From positions 1 through 49,162 of the forward strand of contig JAFGOG010000569.1 of the NCBI GenBank assembly GCA_016926595.1: DNA of 49,162 bases, in the 5' to 3' direction. Origin of the DNA: Anaerolineae bacterium. Its GTDB lineage: Bacteria > Chloroflexota > Anaerolineae > JAAYZQ01. Of this stretch, positions 23,803-32,437 are shown piece after piece. The position numbers and the translations under genes were made by a program. The notes beneath the pieces are model-generated. The model had not been told where the DNA came from. It searched no databases and saw nothing but the letters and a program-made list of their open reading frames with translations. The number at the start of each line of letters is the position of its first letter. Position 1 is the first letter of the stretch.

Positions 23803-23836
23803 AAAAAAGGCCCCGCTGCGCAAGCTCAGCGGGGCC
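23803..23836 (-). terminator. Terminator of the MarR/ABC operon
   Basis: On the minus strand the stem ggccccgctg/cagcggggcc (10 bp, 8-base loop) is followed by six T residues. It lies 25 bases past the stop of the last ABC gene. Confidence 0.95.
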
Positions 23837-23860
23837 GGGTGGTTGTCTGATATTACCCTA

Positions 23861-25735
23861 TCAGGCAACCGCCACCAGCTCGGGTGCCAGGTTGTGCTGG
23901 CCCTTGAACTGGCTCATATACAGATGGTGGTAAAAGCCCTTCTGCTCCAGCAGCTCCTGGTGGGAGCCCTTTTCGATCAGCTCACCGTGGTTGATCACCA
24001 GGATGCAGTCGGCCTCGCGGATCGTGCTCAGGCGGTGGGCGATGACGAAACTGGTGCGCCCTTCCATCAGGCGCAGCATGGCCTCCTGGATGTGTTTTTC
24101 CGTGCGCGTATCCACGCTGCTGGTGGCCTCGTCGAGGATCAGGATCCCCGGGTCGGCCAGGATGGCGCGGGCGATAGCCAACAGCTGCCGCTGCCCCTGG
24201 CTGATGTTACCCGCCCGCTCGGAGAGCACGGTCTGGTAGCCCTGCGGCAGGCGGTGGATGAACTGGTCGGCGTTGGCCAGCTTGGCCGCGGCGATCACCT
24301 CTTCATCGGTCGCCTCAAGCCGGCCGTAGCGGATGTTTTCCATCACCGTGTCCGAGAACAGGTACGTATCCTGCAGCACGATGCCCAGGGTGCGGCGCAG
24401 GTCGTCCTTTTTGACCTGGCGGATATCCTGGCCGTCGACACAAATGCTGCCGCCGTCGATGTCGTAAAAGCGGGTCAGCAGGTTGACGATCGTCGTCTTG
24501 CCCGCCCCCGTTGGCCCGACCAGGGCGATCGTCTGCCCCGGCTCGGCGCGCAGGCTGACGCGTTTCAGCACCGGCACGTCCTTGTCGTAGCCAAAACAGA
24601 CGTCGTCGAACACGACGTCTCCCCGCACAGTCTGCAGTGGTATGGCATCGGATGCATCGATCAGTTCGGGCACCTCATCGAGGATCTCAAAGACGCGCTC
24701 CGCCCCGGCGATAGCCGACTGGATCGTGTTGTACAAGTTAGCGATCTGGTTCAGCGGCATGGCAAACCGCCGCGCATAGTTGATAAAGCTGGCGATGGTA
24801 CCCACCGTGGCCAATCCCAACACGGCCATCCAGCTGCCGGCCGCGGCGACAACGGCAAAGCCGATATGGTTGACCAGGTTATTCAGCGGCCCCATCGTCC
24901 CGGCAAAGATCTGAGCATAGGTCGAGGCGTGCTGCAGCTTGCGGTTGGTGACCTCGAACTCTTCGATCACTTGGCTCTCGCGCGCATAGGCTTTGACCAC
25001 GCGCTGCCCGGTGATCGTCTCCTCGATGATCCCGTTGAGCTCTCCCAGGTGTTCCTGCTGCGCACGAAAGCCCTTGCGCGTGCGCTCGGCCAGCAGCCGG
25101 CTCAAGCCCATCATCAGCGGGATGATGGTCAGGCTGACGATGGCCAACCGCCAGTTGACGATAAACATCATCGTCGCCACGCCGACAATGCTCAAGGCGC
25201 TGGACATTAACTGGGTGACACCGTCGGCGAGCACGTTGCTGACGTTCTCCACGTCGTTCGACAGGCGGCTCATCAACTCGCCGTGCGTACGCTGGTCGAA
25301 AAAGCGCAGCGAGAGCGTCTGCAGTTTGGCAAACAGGTCGTTACGGATGTCACGCACGGCGCGCTGAGACACCACGGACATCACATAGATGCGCAGCCAG
25401 ATCGTCAACGCATCGACCACCTGGATGCCAAACATCAGCCCCAGGAGGCGCGCCAGGCCGGGCAGGTCACCCTGCAAAATAAACCGGTCGATAGCCCGGC
25501 CCATCAGGTAGGGCCCCAGCAGCCCCAACCCGGTACCGGCTGCCACCAGGACGATCACGACCGACAGCAGCAACCTCTGATGGCTCAGGTAGGTCCAGAT
25601 GCGCGCCAGGGTGCCACGGATGTTTTTGGCGCGCTCCTTGGGCCCCATCCATCCGCCAGGGCCACCGCGACGGGGGCCAAAGCCGGGCCCACGCGCCGGC
25701 GGACGATTCGAACTCGATGATCTACGCTCCGACAT
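23861..25735 (-). CDS. ABC exporter half-transporter, pair 2, catalytic-Glu subunit
   Basis: 624 residues: an Arg/Gly/Pro-rich N-terminal tail, six membrane helices (about 50-330), then an ATPase domain. Walker A 'GPTGAGKTT' is near residue 410, the signature is the degenerate 'NISQGQRQ', and Walker B is 'ILILDEATSSVD' with a normal catalytic Glu. It belongs to the MsbA/BmrCD-like multidrug exporter class. Heterodimeric exporters pair one subunit with a catalytic Glu and a poor signature with one of the opposite type, and the adjacent gene (25722-27524) has exactly the complementary sites. The start overlaps that gene by 14 bases. It is the last gene of the operon. Confidence 0.93.
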   Translation of the reverse strand: MSERRSSSSNRPPARGPGFGPRRGGPGGWMGPKERAKNIRGTLARIWTYLSHQRLLLSVVIVLVAAGTGLGLLGPYLMGRAIDRFILQGDLPGLARLLGLMFGIQVVDALTIWLRIYVMSVVSQRAVRDIRNDLFAKLQTLSLRFFDQRTHGELMSRLSNDVENVSNVLADGVTQLMSSALSIVGVATMMFIVNWRLAIVSLTIIPLMMGLSRLLAERTRKGFRAQQEHLGELNGIIEETITGQRVVKAYARESQVIEEFEVTNRKLQHASTYAQIFAGTMGPLNNLVNHIGFAVVAAAGSWMAVLGLATVGTIASFINYARRFAMPLNQIANLYNTIQSAIAGAERVFEILDEVPELIDASDAIPLQTVRGDVVFDDVCFGYDKDVPVLKRVSLRAEPGQTIALVGPTGAGKTTIVNLLTRFYDIDGGSICVDGQDIRQVKKDDLRRTLGIVLQDTYLFSDTVMENIRYGRLEATDEEVIAAAKLANADQFIHRLPQGYQTVLSERAGNISQGQRQLLAIARAILADPGILILDEATSSVDTRTEKHIQEAMLRLMEGRTSFVIAHRLSTIREADCILVINHGELIEKGSHQELLEQKGFYHHLYMSQFKGQHNLAPELVAVA

Positions 25736-27524
25736 GGTTCACTGCTCCGTTTCCGAGGGTCTGAAACCCATTGCCAGACCCTAATTGAGAATCGTAAATT
25801 TCGCGGTAAATGGGGCTCAACGCCAACAGCTCCTGGTGCGTGCCCTCGGCCACGATCTGCCCGTCATCCAGCACCAGGATCTTGTCGGCGTTGAGCACGG
25901 TGCTGATCCGCTGGGCGACAACAACGCTGGTATTGAGCGACACCGCCGAGTGGGCGCGGTCCTGCATCAATTGGTCTAGCGCGTTTTGGATCTCGATCTC
26001 GGTCTCCACGTCCACCGAGCTGGTGCTGTCGTCCAGGATCAACACCGCCGGTTTAACCAGCAGCGCGCGGGCGATGGCGAGGCGCTGTTTCTGCCCGCCG
26101 GAGAGGTTGACCCCGCGCTGGCCGACCACGGTATCATAGCCCTGCTCAAACCCCATGATGAAATCGTGGGCCTGGGCCGCTTTGGCCGCGGCGATCACCT
26201 CCTCGTCGGTCGCCTCAGGCCGGCCGTAGCGGATGTTGTCGCGGATCGTGCCGCTGAACAACACGGACTCTTGCAAGGCGATGCCGACGTTGCGGTGCAG
26301 CGCCTCCTGATCGATCTCACGCACGTCCACCCCATCCAGGGTCACCCGCCCATCGCTGACGTCGTAAAAGCGCGGGATCAGGTGGATCAGGCTCGATTTG
26401 CCCGACCCCGTCGCGCCGAGGATGGCCACGGTCTGGCCGGGTTCGGCGACAAAGTTTAACTTTTTCAAGACCGCATCGCTGCCGTTGCCGTCATAGCTGA
26501 AGGTGACGCCCTCAAAAGCCAGTCGCCCTTGCGAGGCAAAGGATTTGATCGCGTCCGGCTTGTCCTGGATCTCTGGCTCGCTCTCCAGCACTTCCTGAAT
26601 GCGCTCCGCAGAAGCCTCGGCGCGGGCAAAACGCATCACCATCATACTCACAAACATCAGGGACATTAGCGTTTGCATCAAATAGTTGATAAAGGCGATC
26701 AACTGACCCACCTGCATCGAACCAAAGACGATCTGGCGGCCGCCGAACCACAGCGCCCCGATCAGACCCAGGTTGACGGTGACGATCATAAACGGCCAGG
26801 TGACAGCCACCGTGCGGGACACGGCAATCATCTGGTTCATCAGGTTGTCGTTGGCCCGGCCAAAGCGCTTGATCTCGTACGCGGCGCGCACAAAGGCCTT
26901 GACCACGCGCACACCGGCCAGGTTCTCTTGCATCACCGTGTTCACGTCGTCGAGCTTTTCCTGGACTTGCATAAACATCGGGTAGGCTTTGCGGATCACC
27001 CACACCACCATCCCGAGCACCAACGGGGCCAGCACAGCCAGCAGCACGGCCAGCCGGGGGCTGGTGACGATGGCCATGACGATGCCGCCGAGCAGCAGCA
27101 TCGGCGCGCGCACCATCATGCGCAGCATCATCGAGACCATCTCCTGGATCTGGGTCACATCGTTGGTCAGGCGGGTGATCAACTGCCCGGTCTCCAGCTT
27201 GTCCAGGTTGCCAAACGAGAGCGTCTGGACCTTGCGAAACAATGCGCTGCGCAGATCGGCGCCAAACCCTTGCGAGGCCAGCATGGTAAAGACCGTGCAG
27301 CCAATGCCGCCCACCGCGCCGATCAGCGCGATCCCGATCATCCACCACCCGGTGTTGATGACCAGCGCTGTATCCAGTTTGGCGATGCCCTCATCGACCA
27401 GGCGCTGGATCAGCTTGGGCTGCAGCAGGTCCATCACCACTTCCAGGACCATCAACAACGGCGCCAAAATGGACCAAACCCAGTAGGGTTTGAGAAATCT
27501 ACCCAATTTCCAAATTGCTTTCAT
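25722..27524 (-). CDS. ABC exporter half-transporter, pair 2, non-catalytic subunit
   Basis: 600 residues with six membrane helices and an ATPase domain. Walker A 'GATGSGKSS', canonical signature 'NLSGGQKQR', and Walker B 'LILDDSTSSVD', where Asp replaces the catalytic Glu. Together with the 23861-25735 product it would make one full ATP site (its LSGGQ with the partner's Walker A/B) and one degenerate site, as in TM287/288-type exporters. It overlaps the upstream gene by 4 bases and the downstream gene by 14. Confidence 0.93.
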   Translation of the reverse strand: MKAIWKLGRFLKPYWVWSILAPLLMVLEVVMDLLQPKLIQRLVDEGIAKLDTALVINTGWWMIGIALIGAVGGIGCTVFTMLASQGFGADLRSALFRKVQTLSFGNLDKLETGQLITRLTNDVTQIQEMVSMMLRMMVRAPMLLLGGIVMAIVTSPRLAVLLAVLAPLVLGMVVWVIRKAYPMFMQVQEKLDDVNTVMQENLAGVRVVKAFVRAAYEIKRFGRANDNLMNQMIAVSRTVAVTWPFMIVTVNLGLIGALWFGGRQIVFGSMQVGQLIAFINYLMQTLMSLMFVSMMVMRFARAEASAERIQEVLESEPEIQDKPDAIKSFASQGRLAFEGVTFSYDGNGSDAVLKKLNFVAEPGQTVAILGATGSGKSSLIHLIPRFYDVSDGRVTLDGVDVREIDQEALHRNVGIALQESVLFSGTIRDNIRYGRPEATDEEVIAAAKAAQAHDFIMGFEQGYDTVVGQRGVNLSGGQKQRLAIARALLVKPAVLILDDSTSSVDVETEIEIQNALDQLMQDRAHSAVSLNTSVVVAQRISTVLNADKILVLDDGQIVAEGTHQELLALSPIYREIYDSQLGSGNGFQTLGNGAVNHVGA

Positions 27525-29413
27525 CCTGCTACACTCCTCGAACCTTCCATGACGAGATTGTTCATCACTATTTCCAGTCCTTTACCTTTGAATTGACTCA
27601 TATACAAGTTATAGTAGAAACCTTGTCTATCTAGCAGCTCGTCGTGCGTGCCTTGTTCGATGATCTCACCGTCGTTGATCACCAGGATGTTGTCCGCCTC
27701 GCGGATGGTGCTCAAGCGGTGAGCGATGACGAAACTGGTCCGCCCTTCCATCAGCCGCAGCAGCCCCTCCTGGATCAGCATCTCGGTGCGCGTGTCCACG
27801 CTCGAGGTGGCCTCATCCAAGATCAAGATGCCGGGGTCGGCCAGCACGGCGCGGGCGATGGCCAAAAGCTGCCGCTGCCCCTGGCTGATGTTACCTGCCC
27901 GCTCGGACAGCATGGTATCGTAACTATGCGGCAGGCGGCGGATAAACTGGTCGGCGTTGGCCAGTTGAGCGGCGGCGATCACGTCATCGTCGGTGGCGCC
28001 GAGGCGGCCATAGCGGATGTTTTCCATCACCGTGTCGGAGAACAGGTAGGTGTCCTGCAGCACCACGCCGAGCTGGCGGCGCAGGTCGGCCTTTTTGAAC
28101 TGGCGGATGTCGGTGCCATCAACGCGGATGCTGCCACTGTCGATATCGTAAAAGCGCGACAGCAGGTTGACCATCGTGGTCTTGCCCGCGCCCGTCGGGC
28201 CGACCAGGGCGATCATCTGCCCCGGCGCGGCGTCAAAGCTCATGTCCTTGATCACCGGGACCCCGCGCACGTAACCAAAGTCGACGTGATCAAACTCAAT
28301 ATGCCCGTGCAAATCATCCAACGGTAGGGCGTCGGGCGCGTCAGTCATGTCAGGCTTTTGATCCATCAGCTCAAAGACGCGCTCCGCACCGGCGATGGCC
28401 GCCTGGATCTGGTTGTACAGGTCGCCCAGGTGGCGCAGCGGGTTGGCAAAGGTGCGCGAATAGCTGATGAACGCGGCGATGGTGCCTACGCTGGCCCAGC
28501 CGTTGAGGGCCATCCACCCGCCCAGCCCGGCGACGATGGCGATGTTGGCGTTGCTCAAGATGCCCATCAGCGGCGGCACGAGCATCGAATAGCTCTGCGC
28601 CTGGACGCCAACCTGGCGCACGATCGCGTTCACCTGGTTGAACTTGTCCATGGTGCTGGCTTGCTGCCCAAAGGCCATGATCACCCGCTGGCCGCTAAAC
28701 ATCTCTTCCAACTGCCCGTTGAGCTCGCCGATGCGCATCTGGAACTCGCGATAGCCCTTGCGCGTGCGCCGGCCGACAAACCCCACCAGCCACAGCATCA
28801 GCGGGAAGACAAACATCGAGCCAAGGGTCAGCCAAAAGTTGAGGATCAGCATCATGATCAAGATGCCGGTCAGCGTCAACGCCCCGGAAAAGAGCTGGGT
28901 GGCATTCTGGGCAATCACCCGGCTGATCGCATCCAGGTCGTTGGTCAGCCGGCTCATCAGCTCGCCGTGTGGATGGCGGTCAAAGAAACGGAGTGACAAT
29001 GTCTGCAAATGCTCGAACAATTGGCGGCGCATGTTGCGCATCACCCGCTGGGTCACGTTGGCGACGATCAGGCCCTCGATGAGCCCGGCCAGCCACGAGC
29101 CCAGATAGGCCAGCAGCATCCAGATGACGATGCGCAACAACTCTTGCCTGTTGCCCTGGGCAAAGCGGTCGATGGCCTGGGCCATCAGGTAGGGCGAGGC
29201 CAGCCCCAACAGGGTGCTGATCGCCACCAGCAGGAACACCACGCTGAGCGCGGGCCAATAAGGTTTGAGCTCGGACAGCAGGCGGAACAGGGTGCCGCGC
29301 ACGTTTTGGGCCTTTTCGATGCGCGTGCCGCGCCCGAAATGCGCGCCTGGGCCGGACGCCGGCTGCGCCGGCCTTGAGCCACCCGATTGTTGTGAAGGAG
29401 GTGTACTTGACAT
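27521..29413 (-). CDS. ABC exporter half-transporter, pair 1, catalytic-Glu subunit
   Basis: 630 residues, closely similar in layout and sequence to the 23861-25735 product. It has a Gly/Pro-rich N-terminal tail, six membrane helices, Walker A 'GPTGAGKTT', signature 'NISQGQRQ' and Walker B 'ILILDEATSSVD'. It should pair with the 29459-31234 product. ATG 29413 follows AAGGAGGTG. The 3' end overlaps the next gene by 4 bases. The similarity to the other catalytic subunit suggests that the two pairs arose by duplication. Confidence 0.92.
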   Translation of the reverse strand: MSSTPPSQQSGGSRPAQPASGPGAHFGRGTRIEKAQNVRGTLFRLLSELKPYWPALSVVFLLVAISTLLGLASPYLMAQAIDRFAQGNRQELLRIVIWMLLAYLGSWLAGLIEGLIVANVTQRVMRNMRRQLFEHLQTLSLRFFDRHPHGELMSRLTNDLDAISRVIAQNATQLFSGALTLTGILIMMLILNFWLTLGSMFVFPLMLWLVGFVGRRTRKGYREFQMRIGELNGQLEEMFSGQRVIMAFGQQASTMDKFNQVNAIVRQVGVQAQSYSMLVPPLMGILSNANIAIVAGLGGWMALNGWASVGTIAAFISYSRTFANPLRHLGDLYNQIQAAIAGAERVFELMDQKPDMTDAPDALPLDDLHGHIEFDHVDFGYVRGVPVIKDMSFDAAPGQMIALVGPTGAGKTTMVNLLSRFYDIDSGSIRVDGTDIRQFKKADLRRQLGVVLQDTYLFSDTVMENIRYGRLGATDDDVIAAAQLANADQFIRRLPHSYDTMLSERAGNISQGQRQLLAIARAVLADPGILILDEATSSVDTRTEMLIQEGLLRLMEGRTSFVIAHRLSTIREADNILVINDGEIIEQGTHDELLDRQGFYYNLYMSQFKGKGLEIVMNNLVMEGSRSVAG

Positions 29414-29458
29414 AGGTCGTTCTCTTTCTAATCTAGTTACTCACGTACCGGAACCGAT

Positions 29459-31234
29459 TTAAGCGTGACGTCGATGGCTGCCATTGCCAAGCTGCGATTC
29501 ATAGATCTCTTGGTAGATGGTCGAGTTAGCCATCAGTTCGTCGTGCGTGCCGACCGCCGAGACCTGCCCGCGGTCGAGCACGACGATCTTGTCGGCGTTG
29601 AGCACGGTGCTGATCCGCTGGGCGACGATGAAACTGGTGCCGTGCTCGTCGCTGTGCGTGGCGCGCTCTCGCAGAAACCGTTCCAGTTCGGCTTGCAGTT
29701 TGGCCTCGGTCTCAAAATCGACGGCGCTGGTGCTGTCGTCAAGGATCAGGACCTTGGGCTGAACCAACAGCGCGCGAGCGATGGCGATACGCTGTTTCTG
29801 CCCGCCGGAGAGGTTGACCCCGCGTTCGCCGACCATCGTGTCGTAGCCCTGCGGGAAGGAGAGGATAAACTCGTGCGCCTGGGCGGCCTGGGCGGCTTCG
29901 ACCACCTCCTCATCCGTCGCCGTCGGACGGCCATAACGGATGTTGTCGCGGATCGTGCCGGTGAACAGCACCGCCTCTTGCAGCGACATGCTCACCTGCG
30001 CGCGCAATTGGTCGAGCGGCAGGTCGCGCACGTCCACGCCGTCGAGCGTTACCCGGCCGGCGTCGGTGTCGTAAAAGCGTGGGATCAGGTTGATCAGGGT
30101 GGACTTGCCCGCGCCGGTCGCGCCGAGGATGGCTACCGTCTCACCCGGTTCGGCGATCAGGTCAATGCCACGCAAGACAGGCTCGGCGCAGTCGGCGCCG
30201 TCGTAGCTGAAACAGACGTTCTCAAAGGCTACGCGGCCCTGCACCTGCGGCAGCGGCTGTACGCCGGGACGGCTCTGTACCTCTGGCTCGCTGTCCAACA
30301 CCTCCAGGATGCGCGCCGCAGAGGCATCGGCCGCCGAGAGCGGCCCGATCATGCCGCCGAGCATAAAGAGCGGAAACAGTGACGAGGTCATGTAATTGAT
30401 CGCTGCCAGCAGCTTGCCCACCTCGAAATTCTGGTCGATGACCATATTGCCGCCAAACCAGATCACGCCTACCACTCCCAGGCTGACCATGAGCTGCATA
30501 GTCGGCATCAGGGTGGCCATCAATTGCATCACACGGATCGATTGGTTGGTCAGGTCGACGTTGGCGCGGTCAAAGCGCTGCGCCTCGTGGTCATCGCGCA
30601 CAAAGGCCTTGACCACGCGCATGCCAGCCAGGTTTTCCTGCAGCACCTGGTTGAGCCGGTCCAACTTCTGCTGCACCAGGGTAAACATCCGCCGCGAGCG
30701 AAACATGATCAACCACACCAACGTCAGCACGACTGCGGCCAGTCCCAGCATCACAAACCCCAACGTGGGGCTGGTCACAAACAGCATAGTGATGCTGCCG
30801 ATCACCCACAGCGGCGCGCGGGTGAGGATGCGCAGCCCCATCTGGATGATCATCTGCACCTGGGTGATATCGCTGGTGGCGCGGACGATGAGCTGACCCG
30901 TTTGCAGGCGATCCAGGTTACCGAAAGAAAAGGTCTGCACCTTGCCCACGAACGAGCTGCGCAGATCGGCGCCAAAGCCCTGGCTGACGCGCACCGACAG
31001 CAGGGTGTTGGCAATGGCAAACATCGCGCTGGCGGTAGCCGCGCCGAGCATCATCAGCGAGGTATTGATGATCAGTGGTAAATTCTGCTGGCGGATGCCG
31101 TCGTCAACCACCCGCTGGGTCAGGCGCGGGATAAGCAGATCGGAGGCCACCATGCCTACCAACAGCGCCAGGCAGCCATACGCCTGCCAGCGATACGGTT
31201 TGATAAAGTGAAACAGCTTGAACAGTGATTTCAT
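29459..31234 (-). CDS. ABC exporter half-transporter, pair 1, non-catalytic subunit
   Basis: 591 residues with six membrane helices. Walker A 'GATGAGKST', signature 'NLSGGQKQR', Walker B 'LILDDSTSAVD' with Asp in place of Glu. It is the complement of the 27521-29413 product. It carries a short insert after Walker B ('LRERATHSDEHGTSFIV'). Its start overlaps the marR stop by 4 bases, so expression is coupled to the regulator. The gap to the next gene is 45 bases. Confidence 0.92.
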   Translation of the reverse strand: MKSLFKLFHFIKPYRWQAYGCLALLVGMVASDLLIPRLTQRVVDDGIRQQNLPLIINTSLMMLGAATASAMFAIANTLLSVRVSQGFGADLRSSFVGKVQTFSFGNLDRLQTGQLIVRATSDITQVQMIIQMGLRILTRAPLWVIGSITMLFVTSPTLGFVMLGLAAVVLTLVWLIMFRSRRMFTLVQQKLDRLNQVLQENLAGMRVVKAFVRDDHEAQRFDRANVDLTNQSIRVMQLMATLMPTMQLMVSLGVVGVIWFGGNMVIDQNFEVGKLLAAINYMTSSLFPLFMLGGMIGPLSAADASAARILEVLDSEPEVQSRPGVQPLPQVQGRVAFENVCFSYDGADCAEPVLRGIDLIAEPGETVAILGATGAGKSTLINLIPRFYDTDAGRVTLDGVDVRDLPLDQLRAQVSMSLQEAVLFTGTIRDNIRYGRPTATDEEVVEAAQAAQAHEFILSFPQGYDTMVGERGVNLSGGQKQRIAIARALLVQPKVLILDDSTSAVDFETEAKLQAELERFLRERATHSDEHGTSFIVAQRISTVLNADKIVVLDRGQVSAVGTHDELMANSTIYQEIYESQLGNGSHRRHA

Positions 31235-31674
31235 TGAGACTCCTCGGACATCAAGTTGTCGAACACGCGCGCCAACAGGGCGTGCAGCGTACCCAGCTCA
31301 GCCTGGCTGAACCCGGCAAAGGTTTGTTGCTCAAAGGACTGCCACGTGGCTTCAACCGCGGCTTTGATCTTGCGCCCGGCGTCGGTCAGGTAAACCCGCG
31401 ACACGCGCTCATCGCGCGGATCGGAGCGACGATCGACAAAACCGGCCTTTTCCATCCGTTTGATCATGTTCGAGATCGTCGCCGGCGATCGCTGGAGGAT
31501 CCCGGCCAGCTCAGTATGGGTGCGCCCATCCTCTTCCCACAACATGTGCAGCACGAATGGCTGCCCACGGTGCAGGCCGAGCGACTCCCAGGTGTCGCGC
31601 ATGCGCTTGTGATGCAGGTGACTGATCGCGCCCAGCAACTGTCCGATCGTTTCGGGAGGCTGTGGTTCTATCAT
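31231..31674 (-). CDS. MarR-family transcriptional regulator
   Basis: 147 residues, the usual MarR length. The winged helix-turn-helix is 'HTELAGILQRSPATISNMIKRMEKAGFVDRRSDPRDERVSRVYLT', with the wing Asp-x-Arg. It is expected to repress the operon and be released by a drug or phenolic ligand. It is the first gene of the unit, overlapping the first ABC gene by 4 bases. A palindrome and a strong promoter lie just upstream (31702-31771). Confidence 0.92.
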   Translation of the reverse strand: MIEPQPPETIGQLLGAISHLHHKRMRDTWESLGLHRGQPFVLHMLWEEDGRTHTELAGILQRSPATISNMIKRMEKAGFVDRRSDPRDERVSRVYLTDAGRKIKAAVEATWQSFEQQTFAGFSQAELGTLHALLARVFDNLMSEESQ

Positions 31675-31701
31675 TCAATTCCTCAATTCGTCGCCTAATA
31701 G

Positions 31702-31729
31702 TTTAACGGCTAATAATATGCCGTCTAAA
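31702..31729 (-). promoter_or_regulatory. Operator-like palindrome for the MarR regulator
   Basis: tttaacggc (31702-31710) and gccgtctaaa (31720-31729) form a near-perfect inverted repeat with a 9-base AT-rich centre. It lies immediately downstream of the predicted transcription start (~31737), where a bound repressor would block elongation or initiation. Confidence 0.65.
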
Positions 31730-31743
31730 GGTTAGCTTGCTAA

Positions 31744-31771
31744 ATTATACACCCAAAATCCAGTTTGTCAA
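31744..31771 (-). promoter_or_regulatory. Promoter of the marR/ABC operon
   Basis: On the minus strand TTGACA (31766-31771) and TATAAT (31744-31749), both perfect, with a 16-base spacer. This is the strongest consensus match near this operon. Confidence 0.85.
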
Positions 31772-31858
31772 GTATCAATTTCACCCGTTTGTTTATGGAG
31801 ACGATCCAGTGTACAATTTCTAGGCATGGTGTCGGCGTTTTGGGGCCGGACGGCCAGG

Positions 31859-31879
31859 AGACCGCTAAAGCGATTACTA
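31859..31879. repeat. Dispersed 21-mer, copy 2
   Basis: agaccgctaaagcgattact followed by a, one mismatch from 11875-11895. It lies 48 bases before the DUF362 start. Confidence 0.65.
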
Positions 31880-31926
31880 GAAGCAGATTAGAAACTGTTC
31901 TCAAGGGTTTCAGTGGAGAAAAGACC

Positions 31927-32419
31927 ATGAATCGTTCAACCGTTGCCCTGGTGCGCTGCGCCAACTATGACCCGGAAGCCGTTTACCTGGCCCTCAAACG
32001 GGGGATCGACCTGCTAGGTGGGCTGGAGCGGTTTGTCCGGCCTGGCGAGCAGATCCTGCTCAAACCAAACATCCTGGCCGGGGAGCCGCCGGACCTGGTA
32101 GTCACCACCCACCCGTCGGTGCTGGCCGGGTGCATCCGCCTGCTGCGCGAAGGCGGCGCGGGCGTCCAGTTTGGCGACTCGCCGGGCATGGACCGTCCGG
32201 CTCACGCCGCCACCCGGTCAGGGCTGCAGGAGGCGGGGCTGCAGAGCGGCGCCGTGCCCGGTGACGGACAAAGCCCTGCGTTTTGCGGACGATAACCGGC
32301 GGCGGCCGCCCATCTACCACCATGACATCTGCATCCGCTGCTACTGCTGCCAGGAGATGTGCCCCAACCAGGCCATCTCGACGCGGACGCCGCTGTTGGG
32401 CAGGCTCATATCACGGTGA
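31927..32419 (+). pseudogene. DUF362-type iron-sulfur protein, interior deleted
   Basis: ATG 31927 begins 'MNRSTVALVRCANYDPEAVY', then 'RGIDLLGGL...LLKPNILAGEPPDLVVTTHPSVL' and 'FGDSPGMDR', the N-terminal third of a DUF362 protein. After ~32240 the frame closes. Another frame holds 'TDKALRFADDN' and the ferredoxin-like tail 'YHHDICIRCYCCQEMCPNQA' up to TGA 32419. The family is normally about twice this length, so the middle is missing and the frame has changed. The iron-sulfur motif C-x2-C-x2-C-x3-C-P is preserved but out of frame with the start. It ends 18 bases from the convergent fucosidase stop. Confidence 0.72.
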
Positions 32420-32437
32420 GATGGTTTTTGGCATTCC

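Noticed and set aside
23702..25210. 502-residue plus-strand ORF opposite the last ABC gene
   Set aside because: Begins in the terminator region and mirrors the ABC coding sequence.
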